Source: Syngnathus acus
Lineage: Eukaryota; Chordata; Actinopteri; Syngnathiformes; Syngnathidae
Direction of reading: 5' to 3'
Length of the DNA stretch: 64,000 nt
Assembly: GCF_901709675.1 (NCBI RefSeq)
Contig: NC_051101.1
Location: forward strand, 7,400,501 to 7,464,500
Shown here: one piece after another, positions 11,930-25,155 of the stretch
Position numbering within the stretch: position 1 is the first letter of the stretch
How the letters are laid out: the number at the start of each line of letters is the position of its first letter
The notes under the pieces: generated by a model
Seen by the model: the letters and a program-made list of their open reading frames with translations, nothing else
The model's database searches: none
Told to the model about the DNA's origin: nothing
Program-made: the position numbers and the translations under genes

Positions 11930-12440
11930 GAGAAGATGTGGCTCTGACCTGAGCCTTGTCCACCTGGTCAGCACAACAGCTACTTTTAGGATCCACTGTT
12001 GAAAGGTACCTAAGAGGACCTCCAAACTTAGTGTAGAGCGACGTGGCCAGCTGCACACCTACACACCGAGGCTGGGGGATGGATTGTTGTGCAGCTCAAA
12101 AGCTATACTTTTAAAGAAACTAGTGAATGCAGAGGGTCCAGCATTCACTGATGGTTGCAGAACAATCTGTTTGGCTAGTTGTCCAGGAGTCTGAAACCCT
12201 GGAGAGGAAAAGGGTCTGCAGTAGAGATGAACCTCCACCTTCTATGGAAGGTGCTTTAACTAATTCCAGAGAAGACTTTCCTGATCTCTACCTGAAGCCT
12301 GATTTCAAAAATCTTGGGGAATGTATCGGTTTGTTGACAAGCTAGAGGACAGCCCTCCAGCCTCATGGAAAACTTTGTACAAGTTGCTATGATCTACTTT
12401 GGAGGCTTTTGCATGATGCGACTGCAACACATTTTAAAAT
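11930..12440 (+). pseudogene. Unrecognised degenerate coding-looking stretch
   Basis: Less AT-rich than its surroundings. It reads in two alternating frames, with stretches such as SREDFPDLYLKPDFKNLG followed after a frame change by RFVDKLEDSPPASWKTLYKL. Multiple stops are present. It may be a decayed transposon gene; I do not recognise the family. It directly follows the LINE tails. Confidence 0.3.
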
Positions 12441-12699
12441 CTGTTGTTGCTGCTATTTTTAACTAATTATTCTGTGCTTTGTATTAAAATGTGTTCCATA
12501 TTTTGGTGAGTGTAGGTGCGAGTGTATTGGGAGATGTCCTTAGTGTTCTTTCAAATATTTTTAACCTCTTTGGTGCCATTTTGACCGGATTTGTTTATTT
12601 AAAGGGCCAAATACAAGGAGGAAGACAAAATAATCTGGTTGTTTTGGTAATACGGTAGCAATGTATTTTGATTTAACTTTAGTTTTAACTAAGTTTTTT

Positions 12700-12990
12700 C
12701 AGCACCCCACGACCCTGAACAATTTACGAAGTATAGTAAATGGATGGACAGAGTATTGTTCTAATGACATCAATTTTCTATACCACTTATGTAGAAGGTC
12801 AAAGTGAGCTGGAGCTTATCCTGGTACACCTTGGAGTGGTCTTCAGTCAATAAAAGTGAATATATTGAGACACCTCATATTCACATTCATACATTTACAG
12901 AATAGGAAATCACTCATTATGATCCCATGCATCCAATATTTTCTTAACTGCTTGTCCTCTGGGTTGTGGGTATTATTATTATGATCATGA
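12700..12990 (+). repeat. Degraded copy of common teleost dispersed repeat
   Basis: Contains agcaccccacgaccctgaac and agtaaatggatgg, then ttttctataccacttatg and gctggagcttatcc. These are recognisable phrases of the repeat, apparently two fragments side by side. Confidence 0.5.
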
Positions 12991-14174
12991 ATATGAATAT
13001 TGACAATATGATAAGAGATCACCACTTCAGTATTCATTTACAGGTATTTATAACCGTACCAGCTGTTCAGTTTAGAGCCTCGCCTCCAGACAAGAGACTA
13101 TAGAACCAAGGATGAGTTGAATGTGGTCTCACTCTGTTTTTGTAGGCCAGGGGAGATTTGAATACTTGAAAGATAGCCAGCTTGCAAATAAGGCAAAACA
13201 GTTGAATGCTCAGGGAGCTGTGTGGCTTTGTTAAGCACCGCAAAAATCAGGAAAACATGACTTTAATACACTGGAATGATATATTGACTAGTTATTACAA
13301 TTAACATTTAGAGATGAAAAGCAATGCCCAGTTAATATTAAAACAAATGACAATCGATCAAATTGTTTATTTTAGAGATAGTGTAGTTTTTGTTTTCAAA
13401 AATGTTATTTTTTTTGTGTAGTGCACAACAAAAAACTGACAACCCACTGCTACAACTGTGACACAGAGTCTAGAGGCCACCTTATGAAGCACCTATATTG
13501 GAGGGACATCCTAAAATTATAATATTTGGATTTGATGAGGATGTTTTTGATCAAATCGAGCAAAAGAGAATGATACGACTATGTGATCCATCGATCTTCA
13601 TCCGTGACAATGAAACAACTGTACAGATGCAGAGAAACTTCTTAAGAGCTTATTGGTGATCTTATTCAATGAAGCTCAGCAATAGCTGGTGAAACATGAG
13701 CTCATTTTCATGTCTGTTATGCTAACAGTTTTTCTTGTCGTAAGTCTGGCTCAGAAATGTTTATCAGTCTTTTTTTTTTTATCACAGAAAAATACTTTTT
13801 GGTCATACTTTTCCCCCTTATTTTTAATCCCTTTCAAAATTACATGGTGGGATGGATCAAATGGGCAGATGTTGCCCACCCATTATTTACATGAACTACC
13901 ATTACTACTTTTCATCCAACATTCAGCAAAATCTTCCTGAGAACAGGCTGTCTAAAAATGTTTTTATTAATTAAGGAGCAGAGTAGTATATGAGTGTATG
14001 CAATGTTGCAGTTGGAAGATGAGTGGATAGAAGAATGGTGGAAGAGGATGTTTATGACTTTAAATGTGGTTCATCCAGTAAGAAAAGCTGAGTGCATGTT
14101 TTTGGTTTTAGCCTGTTGACTGAGTGTGTACTGCCAGCACCAATAGGTTTCATTCTATATGTTAAATATTTCTA

Positions 14175-14457
14175 TAAACCCGAATTCCAATGAGGTCGGG
14201 AGGTTGTGCAAAATGTAAATTACAACAGAATACATTGATTTGCTCACTTGGCAAATGCTTATTGAATGTTGTTCAAATATATCATGATGTCACACAGTGC
14301 ACCTTGCCCAGCTCCTTAGAACATGTTGCAGGGATTAAATAGGAAATAGGTACATATATGAACTAGGTACAGGATTTAAAATAGGTTGAAAAGAATTTTG
14401 AAATCATTGTATTCTATTTTCATTTACATATTGTCCTAACTCTGGAATTGGGGGTTC
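14175..14457. mobile_element. MITE with long terminal inverted repeats
   Basis: The left arm starts aaacccgaattccaatgagg and continues gtgcaaaatgtaaatt to caatttgattt-like sequence. The right end, reverse-complemented, starts aacccccaattccag and continues atgtaaatgaaaatagaata. The arms are about 60 bases, imperfect. The wording matches a non-autonomous DNA transposon very common in teleosts (cccgattccaaaaaagttgg type). It sits about 360 bases from the exon 15 donor. Confidence 0.75.
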
Positions 14458-14784
14458 CATATGTGTGCTATATTATCTAAAGTGTGACAATCACTTTGTG
14501 GCAGTTTTATATTTTGTAAACATGTCTTGAGTGTATGTTGAGGTCATTTGTGATGGTGGTTAAAGTCTAGCTTGGATCCATGGTGACAGCAGAATTCCTC
14601 ACGTTTCTTATCTCGTTGTCGCCATTGGGCCTAAGTGAATAAATGCAAAGAAACCAACCCTTATCTTCCTGCTATGATCATGTGAGCAATAACAGATGGT
14701 CATGTGCTATGAATTTTGAACTTTAGTTTAATTAGCATTAATTTCATTCATATATATTATATTTCAGCCATAAAAACTCATTCA

Positions 14785-15084
<300 letters not shown>

Positions 15085-16453
15085 CTAGGTCAGACTGTGA
15101 ACCAGACTGTAAGACTGTGACCGCATCGTACGCAAATTAGCATAGCAATCTCCGCTCTTATTTCAAACCCAAGGGTGAGGTAGATGCAAACTTGCTAGAC
15201 GGGTGTCACCAAAACGGGTTCTATTTACATCAACCTTGGTTTTATTGTACCATAACGAAATCTCCCATGTGAAAAAAAAGTGGTCCTATGAAAGCAATGT
15301 TATACTTTCTAAACCCACGCATTTATATTATTCCCGTTAGATAAGGTTTAATTTACCTCTCCGTCCATCCATCTATCCACCGAGACCCACTGTACAAAAA
15401 AACTGAAATAAATCAACCCCAACACCTTACTCTGAATTACCCTGTCTTGTAAGAGTCCTGGAATCCCTCATCGGTAATAATTCTTTTCATAAAATGATGT
15501 GTGCCACCCTCAGCGGAACAGTTTCTGACCTAAATATCACCACTACTGCAAAAGGGGTTGTGTGCAACCAACTTTCGCAATCTACAAAACAACTGCCAGA
15601 ACCCTATGGCAGGAGACGGGGGACAAAGCAACTGCAGAAAAATGAACTTTGCCGTATTGTTGTTTAGTTTGTCTCATACGACCTTCTTGTATGATTGGAA
15701 ATGAGGAGCTTGCCATCATTGATCTTTCAGGATCTAATTTAAGGTTTGAATTAAGTATTAGTGCCCGAGAACCCAATCGCTAAATTGATCTGACAATGGA
15801 GGTATTGAATACCTGGTCGACATTCATGTCTTTCTTCAATACATTATTGTACTTTCATGTAAAGATTCTGGTCACATTAGGAGAAGATAAGATATCTTTT
15901 TATATAACACGTCATCATCATCACGACACACAGATGATAAAAAAATCTAACCACTGACCACACCAAAATAATACAATTATAGCTCATGTACATGTTATAG
16001 CTGTTGTACCAAACTGGTTTCAACATGAGCTCTTTCTTTGTTAATGAGGCAAAAATGTGCCTTGAAATTCTTCCTTCTGTCTGTGTGCCGTCTTTGAGAG
16101 TAGATAAACCACGCTTCTGTTTTTCAACGTGCCTGTTTCCTGCATCTCCTGCCCTTTCTATACTATCTAAACCTACTGCAGGTATAGGAGTCCACCAGTC
16201 TTTCTCTGTCATATGATAAGAACCAATTACCCACTGAAATGTCCAATTAAACAATGCTGGAGAAGCCTCGTGATAAAAAAAATAAAGAAAATCCTGCCAG
16301 ACAGATTCTTGTAATGCAGTGCAGCAAACTGGACATAAGGTGTGCCACAAAGGCTGGTGTTACAAGATGTATTTCAAACCCCTCCAATTAAATTGCCCTC
16401 CGCAGCCATTGAACTTTGTTCCGTCTGCCTTTAAATAAAAATCCCGTTTCAGG

Positions 16454-16864
16454 TTGTCAAGCAGAAAGAGCAGAATGAGTGATGATGAGACCAATGAGAT
16501 CCGATTTGCTAGGGCGAGTTATCACTGGTGGATTTATGAGTATGACCCGGACACCAAACACCAGAGCCTTCATTGGAAGAGACAGACGTCTCAAAGACCG
16601 AGGAAAGTCAGACACTTGTCCTATTTCATCATGTTGATTGAGTGCTTAAATGTGTGGGGGATCACCCACTCAGATCTCAACACGGGGCCAAACATTCAAC
16701 CAGCACGGGGCTCCGAAGAGATCCTCTGGAAAGGGTTAGAGTTGTGGCAGGACAACTTGTGGCTGCTTGCAACAAGTTGTTGCTGTTTTGAAGAAGTGAT
16801 TTTTCATATGAGCTCCCCCTGGAACACGGGGTACAAAGATGATTTGCATAAACAGCACTTATGA
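16454..16864 (+). pseudogene. Mariner-like transposase remnant
   Basis: A 136-codon plus-strand frame reading YHWWIYEYDPDTKHQSLHWK, then SQRPRKVR, a FIMLIECLNVWGITHSDL block and LELWQDNLWLL. These align with the mariner-family catalytic domain (W-x-Y-D-P-x-T-K-x-Q-S-x-W-K, RPKKVR, ML-x-x-F-F-D-x-x-G-I-V-H-x-E and ELW-x-x-x-x-W-x-x-H). The first catalytic Asp (expected before the Trp) and the HHDNAPAH second-Asp motif are lost, so the enzyme is dead although the frame happens to stay open. Only the central third of a roughly 345-residue transposase is left. It lies in intron 14 antisense to grik2. TIRs were not found. Confidence 0.65.
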
Positions 16865-17396
16865 AGTGTACAGAGTCAATTTAGTTATTGTATTGACCAC
16901 TAGTGCATAGCAGCAACAATTATTAGCTGCAATTCTAATTGTCTTTGTGGTACGAGGCTGCGTTTATTCATCTTATATCTGTCCTTCATCTCACCCCAAA
17001 GACCTTTGCTATCTGGCTCTATTAGCATGAACAGAAAGCATGCTTAAAAACGTATATCACAATAGTGATGGCAAATATGAATTGCATGATGTTGTTATTC
17101 AGTGCCATCTTCACTATTATCCAAACAAATAAAGTCCTCAGCTGCGATATCATGGAAATCTAGAACATGTGTCATACAGTCACAATCTGTGATGCACAGC
17201 ACAAACCTTCTAATTGACTGATATAACTCACGTTGGGACAAGTGACAATGAGTCACAACCCTATTCCTTATGATTCACCAACAAATCCAAATGATCGTAG
17301 CTTCTTTGTATTTGCTGTTATATTCTTGTATTAATGATAGAGCCTCAAAATTTACATGAGTTCAGTTCCCCCTGACAGTACAAAACAATTTGGACC

Positions 17397-17490
17397 ACCA
17401 GTGTCAAACTCAAGGCTCGCCACATTATTTTATGTGGCCCGCAAAAGCAAATTATGTACATCAACTTCATATTTCTTAAAATACCAACAT
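17397..17490 (+). repeat. hAT-derived dispersed repeat fragment
   Basis: Contains ccagtgtcaaactcaaggct, then ttatgtggcccgcaaaagca. This is a very common teleost hAT-derived repeat whose ends read CAGGGGTGTCAAACTCA. Confidence 0.6.
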
Positions 17491-18523
17491 TTCAATTTGC
17501 CGTATTTGAGATTTTGCTTTGATTTTTTTTTACTGACCTCTTTACTTCCGTATTTATTATGTGCATTAAACCCCACATTTTTCCAAACACACTTGTAGAA
17601 AGTCAGGATCACGCAGCTGGGAGGTAAAATCCATTAGACAACTGAGGAAGTTGTCAAGGGAACTGGCAGCTGAGCTCTACTAAGGCCGAGCTACTAATGC
17701 AGCTTGACACCGACGCTGTCAATGAGATATGTGCTAAATGGCCAGTCTATATAGGAATACAGTCTGCAGATGGTAAAGGCTACTAAAAGGGTAGGATTAG
17801 CAATTTAAATACCTTGTTCTTTCTCCATGTAAACGAGACACCAGGGAGTATTGATGCTCGCACCCTCCTTTCCACATCACACATGCTGGCTGTACAGAAA
17901 CTGTTCGCAGCAACATTCGTTCACTTTGCTGACATTCCTCTCACTCGCATAAGCTTTCTTTCAATGACACACAAGTGACACATCAATTTTATGGGTTATT
18001 GTGTTTTTTTACTCTTTGGTGAAGCAGGCGAGGTCCTGCTGGAAATGGCGTCGCAGGCTACCAATAACTCACAAGTGACATGTTGAAGAGATTTGAGTTG
18101 TGATTTAGAAGGGCCTTTGGCCTTTCACTTGATCTTAGTGGTTTTATCCGAGGAGATATGTATTTCTAGGGCATTATGATCCGGGCAGGGTCACCCAAGG
18201 CAGTAAGGGCCTACCTGAGGAACCAGACAAAGCACAGCTCAAAAACCTCCTCTACCTTTGATAAGCGTTTACCCTCCCCCAGAGGAGGCTCATTGCCATG
18301 TGGCCTTTTTTATTTCAACCATATTTTATTTTTGAAAGCCACAGACAAGAAATTAAGTTCACCAAGAAAGGACTGTACAGTGTGCACAATTGTAAACCAT
18401 GCAAAGGAAGCATCGGTCAATAGTATTCTTTGTCTTTTGTCAAACTGTATTCTGTGCAACACATATAATTTATATCATTTCTTCGAATTATATCAAATTT
18501 AGTCAGCAAAGCAGCGTACATAC

Positions 18524-18749
18524 CCATTGGAGTGCCAACCCCATAGGCTTGTGAGTCAATAAGGCCGCCAATCTGGGTGAGGTTGCAGTTACGTTGTGTG
18601 GCAAATTCAATGCTTGTCGACTCCATGAGGAAAGCATAATCTGAGGTGAGAACTCTGTGAATGCCTTCGTCAACATTCTTCACCATCACAGTATGCCGTC
18701 GACTGCTCATGAATTCCCACATTTTGTCATAAGTGGAGATCTTGGTTTT
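18524..18749 (-). CDS. grik2: grik2 coding exon 14 (S2 ligand-binding segment, residues 696-771)
   Basis: 226 bases, phase 0 in and one base of Gly771 out; acceptor ...tctcacag, donor GTATGT. It encodes [18 protein letters not shown] through YGVGTPM. Glu738 in FLMES, which binds the agonist amino group, is present, as is Cys750 (disulfide with Cys804). It differs more from mammalian GluK2 than the neighbouring exons, including Gln762-Ala763 where Lys-Gly is nearly universal in AMPA and kainate subunits. Confidence 0.97.
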
Positions 18750-21700
18750 CTGTGAGAAGACACAATTACACTGTGAAAATATAGCCCGAAATATTTATTA
18801 AGATAGAAATTATATATATTCAGCACTTCAGATTAGTCAATAATTTGTAATAAATAAATTTAATTAATAAATAAATAAATAAATAAAAACACAGAACTGA
18901 CATTGATATTGTAAAAGCGCTATAAAGAGAGCCCATGTTCAGTGTCATACAATATGTAGATTCTGGCTAGGAATTATGATAACGGTTTTTAACTGGTCAT
19001 TGTATTTCATGAATTTTGTTCTGCTCCCATCATTTGCCTTTAGTGGCACCGTCTTGAACATAAGCAGTGAGCTTCAAATTGTATACGTGCTATCACACAG
19101 AATGAATACGTACAAGGGAACATCACTTTCTTGAGCAGCAGGTTTGAAGCCATTTGAAACCTAATTAAGTCACATCTTCAAGGTCCCACCCGCCATTATG
19201 GTGTGTAATGACTTTTTGTGGCTGGTCGATATTTTAGATCAACTGGGTGATTTGTGGAATGCCTATCAGAATCTTTTGGAGTCACCCTTGACTGAGGAGA
19301 TTGAGCATGCAAGCTTCTGACTGCTGATAAGAAGAAAGCTGTGGCTATGAATACATGGACAGACAGATAATTCCTGTATTGCAAAAGAGGCAGACAGAAA
19401 AGGTGCATCGCCACATATGTATACCCAAACACCACAACAGATTTGCAATATTGGAAAAGGAAAGATAAAGATTAAGATAACCTAGCTCCAAAAATACATT
19501 GTAATTCTATAGTATACTAGTAATTCTTAGACAAATTGAATTGAATTTGAAATATTAATTATCAATTGATCAGATTCAAAACTTGGTCATAATTAAATCT
19601 CCATGCAGGACCATTAGTCCTATCCAAGTTTTCCAACCGGTTCAACAGTGTTAAAACGTAAATCATTTCGTACTTAAATAAGAGCTGTTTGTGATTAGAA
19701 CTGATGAAGTTCATTTTTTTGCGGAGTGCATTAAACACATATTCAGGTTGCACGGTATGTACACTGTTTCTAAGTGTTCATCTCCCTTCATAATGGTTTG
19801 TGTGACAGTAAAATAAGCTTTAGGAGACTTCAGGATGCCAAATTGACCACTACATGAGACATTGCCACCTGCAGTATTTGGTTTAGGTTTTATACTCGTT
19901 TCAATTTTTATTGGTTTAAGAACACTTTCTCAGCAATCTTAGTGAAAAGAGTTTGAGAAGGGTAAATGATTTGTTAACAATGAGACACCCGCTACCTTTT
20001 TTTAAACATGGTTTGACATGGCTGCTCAGTGGGGTTTAGGAAGTTCGCCTGAGTGAGGTAAGCATTTGATTATTTGCTATAACTCAGATCAGATTTCACA
20101 AAGGTTTGGCAGAATCCAAATGTTATTGAGTCAAGACAGCTAGTTGGATCGTTATATTATTTTTATCCACTGTGTGAGATTCTGTCTCGGTAATTGAATT
20201 ATTCCAAGGTGATTTTAAGAGCATATATAGTGGAAGCATCATTTGTTCTGTTTATAAGCATACATCCTTGGGAAGTGAATGAGAGTGATTGTGGTTTAGG
20301 GCATTCAGCATATATAGATGTGTGTAGCTTTGATTTGTGTGCAACGGCACACACTTGTCCTTGTCCTCAAGATTCTGTTTGCTGCTTGTCAAAATGTTTT
20401 GCATATTTTTCAAAGGACCTTAATCAAAAGAATCCAGAGAGTGGAGGGAGATCGTGCGTGGTTTTTGGCTGCAAAAATAACATCTTTTTTTATTCTTTTA
20501 TACAGACCTCTCTCATGGCCCTGTTGTACAGACACGGTACAGGGAAGTCGGTAAATGGCTATAATAGAAAGGCGTCGTATATGCAGTCACATTTGAGCCT
20601 TGAATACTCAAACAGCATAAGAGTTGACTGTCAGAGCTGCAGATAAGATTTAGAACCAATTTTGTAAATGGATTTATTCTTGTACCCACTGAGGTGGATG
20701 TTTTACCTAATGTGAAATAAAATTTAAATGATAATAGCTAGGAATATTAATGGTAAGGAACATACAACTACATTAACGTGACACAAAGTGAGATGTTATA
20801 AATGTTTACTGCAATGGATCATTTCTTCTTGCAGGCTTTTTTAAATGTACATGTTAATTAAATCCTAACCATTTATTTTTCATTGTGTTTCAATTTCGAC
20901 TCTTGAATTATTCCAAGTGTGTACTGTGTGGGGTTTGCACGTTTTCCCCGTGCCGGCGTGGGTTTCCTCTGGGTACTCCAGTTTCCTCCCACATTCCAAA
21001 AACAGGCCGGTTGACCACTCCAAATTGTCCGTGATTGTGAGTGTGAATAGTTGTTCGTCTACATGTGCCCTACAATTGGCTTGGCGACCAGTTAAGGGTG
21101 TACCACGCCTACCGTTTAGAAAATGAATGAATGAATATATCTATATCATTTTGTTACTCATGCAAAACGATCTGCATTCATAGACTAAAAATTTGGAGAC
21201 ATGGCCAAGAAGAGGGTTTCTGTTTAACAGAGTAACCGGCATCTCCCAATTATAGCCACGAGGTAAAAATCCAACCCACCCTTTAACAAGATATGATTTT
21301 ATTAGCTAACAACCAAGTGTCTATAGCAGTGGGTGTTTGCTATTAAATTATTCAGTGTTGTTGTGGAAGAGGTCCACAGGGAGTTCTACTCGGGAGACGA
21401 GTGAAACGCTTCTATGCTTCCCAGGCAGACATTTACATAATTAGCCACCATTATACTATTTTTCCAGCACGAGTCAGTAATTACCTAAACAGCAAGTATT
21501 TTGTAAATGTTATTCCGAGATGTGACTTGTGATCTCTGTGTATATTATTTAGGAATACAGCCACTACGCTAACCATCATTCTAACTGTGTGTTTTTAACA
21601 ACGTGATAAGTACAGTACATTAAGAGGTGTTATCCTCTGCATTTGGCAGGCTTCATTAATATTCACCTGATTTCTACATCTAACATGAAAAAATAATTCA

Positions 21701-22031
21701 ATGTTTATTTGAAATTGTTTCGTTACTGTACTGATTATCATTGATTTATTCTATTTAATTTCTATAATTATCTTCATCAGTTTCAAGATATTTTTATGTG
21801 CCTAATTGAAATGCTATCAAAATATATTAATAATAATAATAATAATAATTGTTGCCAATTCAGGCACATGTCAAAGTAACACATGTACACATTTATGTAT
21901 ATCATTTTGTTAAACTTTGAAAACATCTTTACATCCTTGAATTTTAATAAGTGATGTAAAATAGACTGTTTAGAAACTTTTATTCCTGGAGAATATAAGT
22001 AAATATACTGTATATTATGGATATCACTGAC
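18750..22031 (-). other. grik2: grik2 intron 13
   Basis: 3282 bases. Contains an (AAAT)n tract at about 18866-18888, the teleost repeat at 20915 and an (AAT)n tract at 21827-21850. A 150-codon plus frame at 20194-20646 has no recognisable domain. Confidence 0.9.
20915..21135 (+). repeat. Well-preserved copy of common teleost dispersed repeat
   Basis: Contains gcacgttttccccgtgccgg, tactccagtttcctcccaca, ccaaaaacaggccggttgac and ttggcttggcgaccagttaa, ending in a short gaat array. This is the clearest of several copies in the window. Confidence 0.7.
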
Positions 22032-22249
22032 CTTGAAGAAAGTCATCGTCGCGCCATCCTCTACCACTCCATACTCTATCTTGGTCTGCTTGGCCAGGTC
22101 ATCAGCGGAGTCAATAGGCGACTCCATCCTCTCCACAGTGAGGAAGGCTGCAAGGTTTGCCGTGTAGGAGGAAATGATGATGAGAGTAAAAAACCACCAG
22201 ATGCCTCCGACAATTCTGGTGGAGAGGGCTTTCGGCATGAGCTCAGATC
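22032..22249 (-). CDS. grik2: grik2 coding exon 13 (M3 and start of S2, residues 623-695)
   Basis: 218 bases, completing Gly623 and ending in phase 0 after AAG (Lys695); acceptor ...cactcag, donor GTCAGT. It encodes the M3 gate helix, including SYTANLAAF (650-658), with Ala657, the position equivalent to the Lurcher residue. S2 then starts, with Ala689 and Thr690 of the agonist site in [10 protein letters not shown] long open frame continues into the intron only because no stop intervenes. Confidence 0.98.
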
Positions 22250-23939
22250 CTGAGTGAGAGGAGCAAAGGAAGGTCATGAGACCGAGATGAGCTGTAGATG
22301 AGAGAGAGGGCCAGCATCCTGGATAGCGGAGCCCAGGCTGGGCCTATGCACCTGCCACTAGGCTCATATTCCAACAAAGATACACTTAGTTATGCACACG
22401 ACACATCTTATACTACATCTTACAGTATGGATCGTAGTTTGCTATTTTAATTGATTGGCCACCAAAACCATGTTTTCCATCTTTTAGGCAAAATCCTTGC
22501 ATTTTCTTGTTAAACATACAAGTCTACCGTATGCGTGGGAGTAAAGTTGCTCATTTGAAAAGAGAAAAAGAGCCCGAGTACTATGTAATCTGTTTTACCC
22601 AAGCAACCTAAGAAATTGAAAGCTGGGATTTCAGACAGTCATTCATGCCTGATAAAGAGCCATAAAGAGGGGATTAAGAACTGTGTGCGCCACTCCCTCT
22701 GTGAGAAACTCAATCTGCATTCAGGGAGGAAAATGCAGTGCTAACCCACTGCTATAGTGGGAAAATAACCTTTTATTCAATCGGATTAAAATGTTAAGTT
22801 TAGTTAACTATAGCTATGTTGGTATATCAAAAAAATCAACATGAACAGGATGTTGTATACTATGTGGCGGTGAACCAAAATGATTGCAAACCACACGTAT
22901 GTGGCTGCCATTTCCACAACTGATGATTGAATTGTTTTATTTATAACACATTAATTTTATTTGATAATTAATGTTATTTTAAGTCCAGGTGGTAAGACCT
23001 GAGTAGCGCAACTCTCCAAGATATTTACAGAATGGGTTGCAATCATTTTGGGTCAGCCTGTATTTGTAATAATCATAATCTCATCAGTAAACTGATTGCT
23101 GCGGGAATTATTTTAACTAATGTAACTAGAGAACAAGGGAACAACATTTCAAATACGGGAGCACAAGATGATTAATATTAGGGGGAATATTTGAAGGTCC
23201 AGCATGCATTTCCAAATGATGCATGGAATAATGGTAAATACACACTTTTGGCCTGATTTACTAAATGTTTGCTTTGTAAAAACTGGCAATTTAACAACCG
23301 GGTCCACCAATTTTCTGTCCAAACGTGCTGAGCAGTTTCTTTTGCAAGGGAAAAAAAAAAGCATCAGACCTACCTAGAGTGTGAATCCCTCTTTTAAATA
23401 CCGCAGGCTCCACACACATTTACACCTGTTGCTTATAGCACGTCATTTATTATTGCGATTGAATATGCACATTTAGCACCTGCTATTTGGAACCTTAGTT
23501 TTTTGCCTGCTATTTGGGATCGTTATAAATCAGGCCAATGTGTATTAAATCAGGGTAAAAAAACATTTCACAATTCAATATATTTGTGATGTCCAGCTAA
23601 AGGATGTTGGTTCCTTTAAAATTCAACATTTTATTATACAGAGCAGTCTTACCATTCTGCAGTAACTGGCACAGAAAAAAAAGATGATCCATGAGATTTG
23701 TTGAGCCTGGTTGGGGCTGACTGTCATGTACCCAAGGTAACGTCATGACCAAACAGCACTTCCCACAATTTTCTGGGGGTGGTGCAAGCCACCGGGCAGG
23801 GGAGCCTCTCTACATTGTTATCCAGCCTCGTGCTAAACAGACGTTGTCTGGTCCTTGAATCTAATCGAGCAGCCTTCGGGCCAGATGCCACATCTTCTCA
23901 ACCAGCTGAATCATATTGGCTACACAAAAACAGTATATA

Positions 23940-24374
23940 GTGGATATATAAAGTCTACACACCCCTGTTTAAATATATGTACCAATTCCTTTGGGGGTTT
24001 TTGTACACTGACGGCATTTGGGTTTCATATCCGAGAAACTATATTCAACAAGGAAAAGAGTACTAGAACATCTGAACTTTATTCTCGGTGTATCAGAGGC
24101 ACTTTACATGGTAGCAGGTGTGTGCTGACTCCCATTTAACATGAGTTTGAATGTGACTGGGTAATTGTGAACATGGTTACATCCCAAGTTACAAGATGGT
24201 GATTAAAACTAATTATCTCAGTTATTAATTTGTGCTTTCCCAGGGTCGTGATATGATTTATTTTCAAATGAGTTGTGAAGGTTGAAACTTCCATTCATAA
24301 AGAACAAAAAAAAAAAGATTTAGATTGATCACATTTTACAATTTTAACAGGGGTTTGTACACTCTTGATATCCA
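23940..24374. mobile_element. ~435-bp MITE, probably Tc1/mariner-type
   Basis: Left TIR 23941-23974 (tggatatataaagtctacac...) and the reverse complement of 24341-24374 (tggatatcaagagtgtacaa...) match at 28 of 34 positions. The interior has a run of A and phrases (ggcactttacatgg, tgtgctgactcccatttaac) I recognise from an abundant teleost repeat with the cagtggatataaaaagtcta end. No coding capacity. Confidence 0.8.
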
Positions 24375-24994
24375 TGGTGTGCTATGCATCTAATGGCTAA
24401 TTTGACTTTGCTAAGTGCCTCTATAGGAGGCGTTGTCTCATTGATGCCATGTTTTAATGGTGCCACCTAAAAGGACAGATTTTTTTCCTAGTCAATTTGT
24501 ATGGTATACCATAAAGTCAACATTTTAGGGAAATCATTTAAAACACTCGCACGTTACACACACACACATTGGTTATTTTAATGAAAGTAGTTACTTCAAA
24601 TAATCATAATTTTGTATTTTAGATAATCCACACCTGATCACTGTGGTCCAAGTTCAATATGTGAATCATGCACTGTAATTCACCATTTAACGTAAGATAC
24701 TGTTTCTGCAACTACTGCATATACTATAGTTAGAGATTTTGTCATAACTTTTTCTTGTTGCATGATCTATAGATAAACGAATGTGCAACTTCATTCAAAG
24801 GAAAAGAATACATATCTGTACATAACTTAATATCACTTGAAATAGAAACCAACATTTCAGAGCTACTAAATCAGTGTGTGCTTCATTCTTATGACAGAAC
24901 AAAAGGCAAGCATAAAGATCATGCATTGCAGGCCATGTAGCCCATACTCATATCTGTGTCTTTAGCATAGAAAAAAAATCCTCATTTAAAAATC

Positions 24995-25155
24995 CATCAA
25001 TTTTGTTTTTCTCTGCAACTCATCCTCATGAGGGTCACGGGTGAGCTGTAGCTTATTGAGCTGAGCTTAGCTGGTTGATTCAAGTGAAGAGGAACCTGTA
25101 TCTCCTGACTGTGAGGCCAACATGCTAAACACTGCATTACCATGCTGCCTCATGA
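24995..25155 (-). repeat. Copy of common teleost dispersed repeat
   Basis: Contains ctcatcctcatgagggtcac, gggtgagctgtagcttattg and an end reading gaacctgtatctcctgactg, tgaggccaacatgctaaaca. The minus-strand end resembles a tRNA-like head (tggttagca...ggttc) seen in this repeat. Confidence 0.55.

Noticed and set aside
15877-16350. 157-codon minus-strand open frame in intron 14
   Set aside because: No recognisable motif, and it lies between exons 15 and 14 with no suitable splice sites.
20194-20646. 150-codon plus-strand open frame with several cysteines
   Set aside because: Cysteine spacing matches no family I know, and the frame is not flanked by splice or promoter signals.
24107-24124. catggtagcaggtgtgtg as an editing complement for the Q/R site
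   Set aside because: Only a short gapped match to the sequence around the Q/R codon, and it lies within a transposon copy, so conservation is unlikely.
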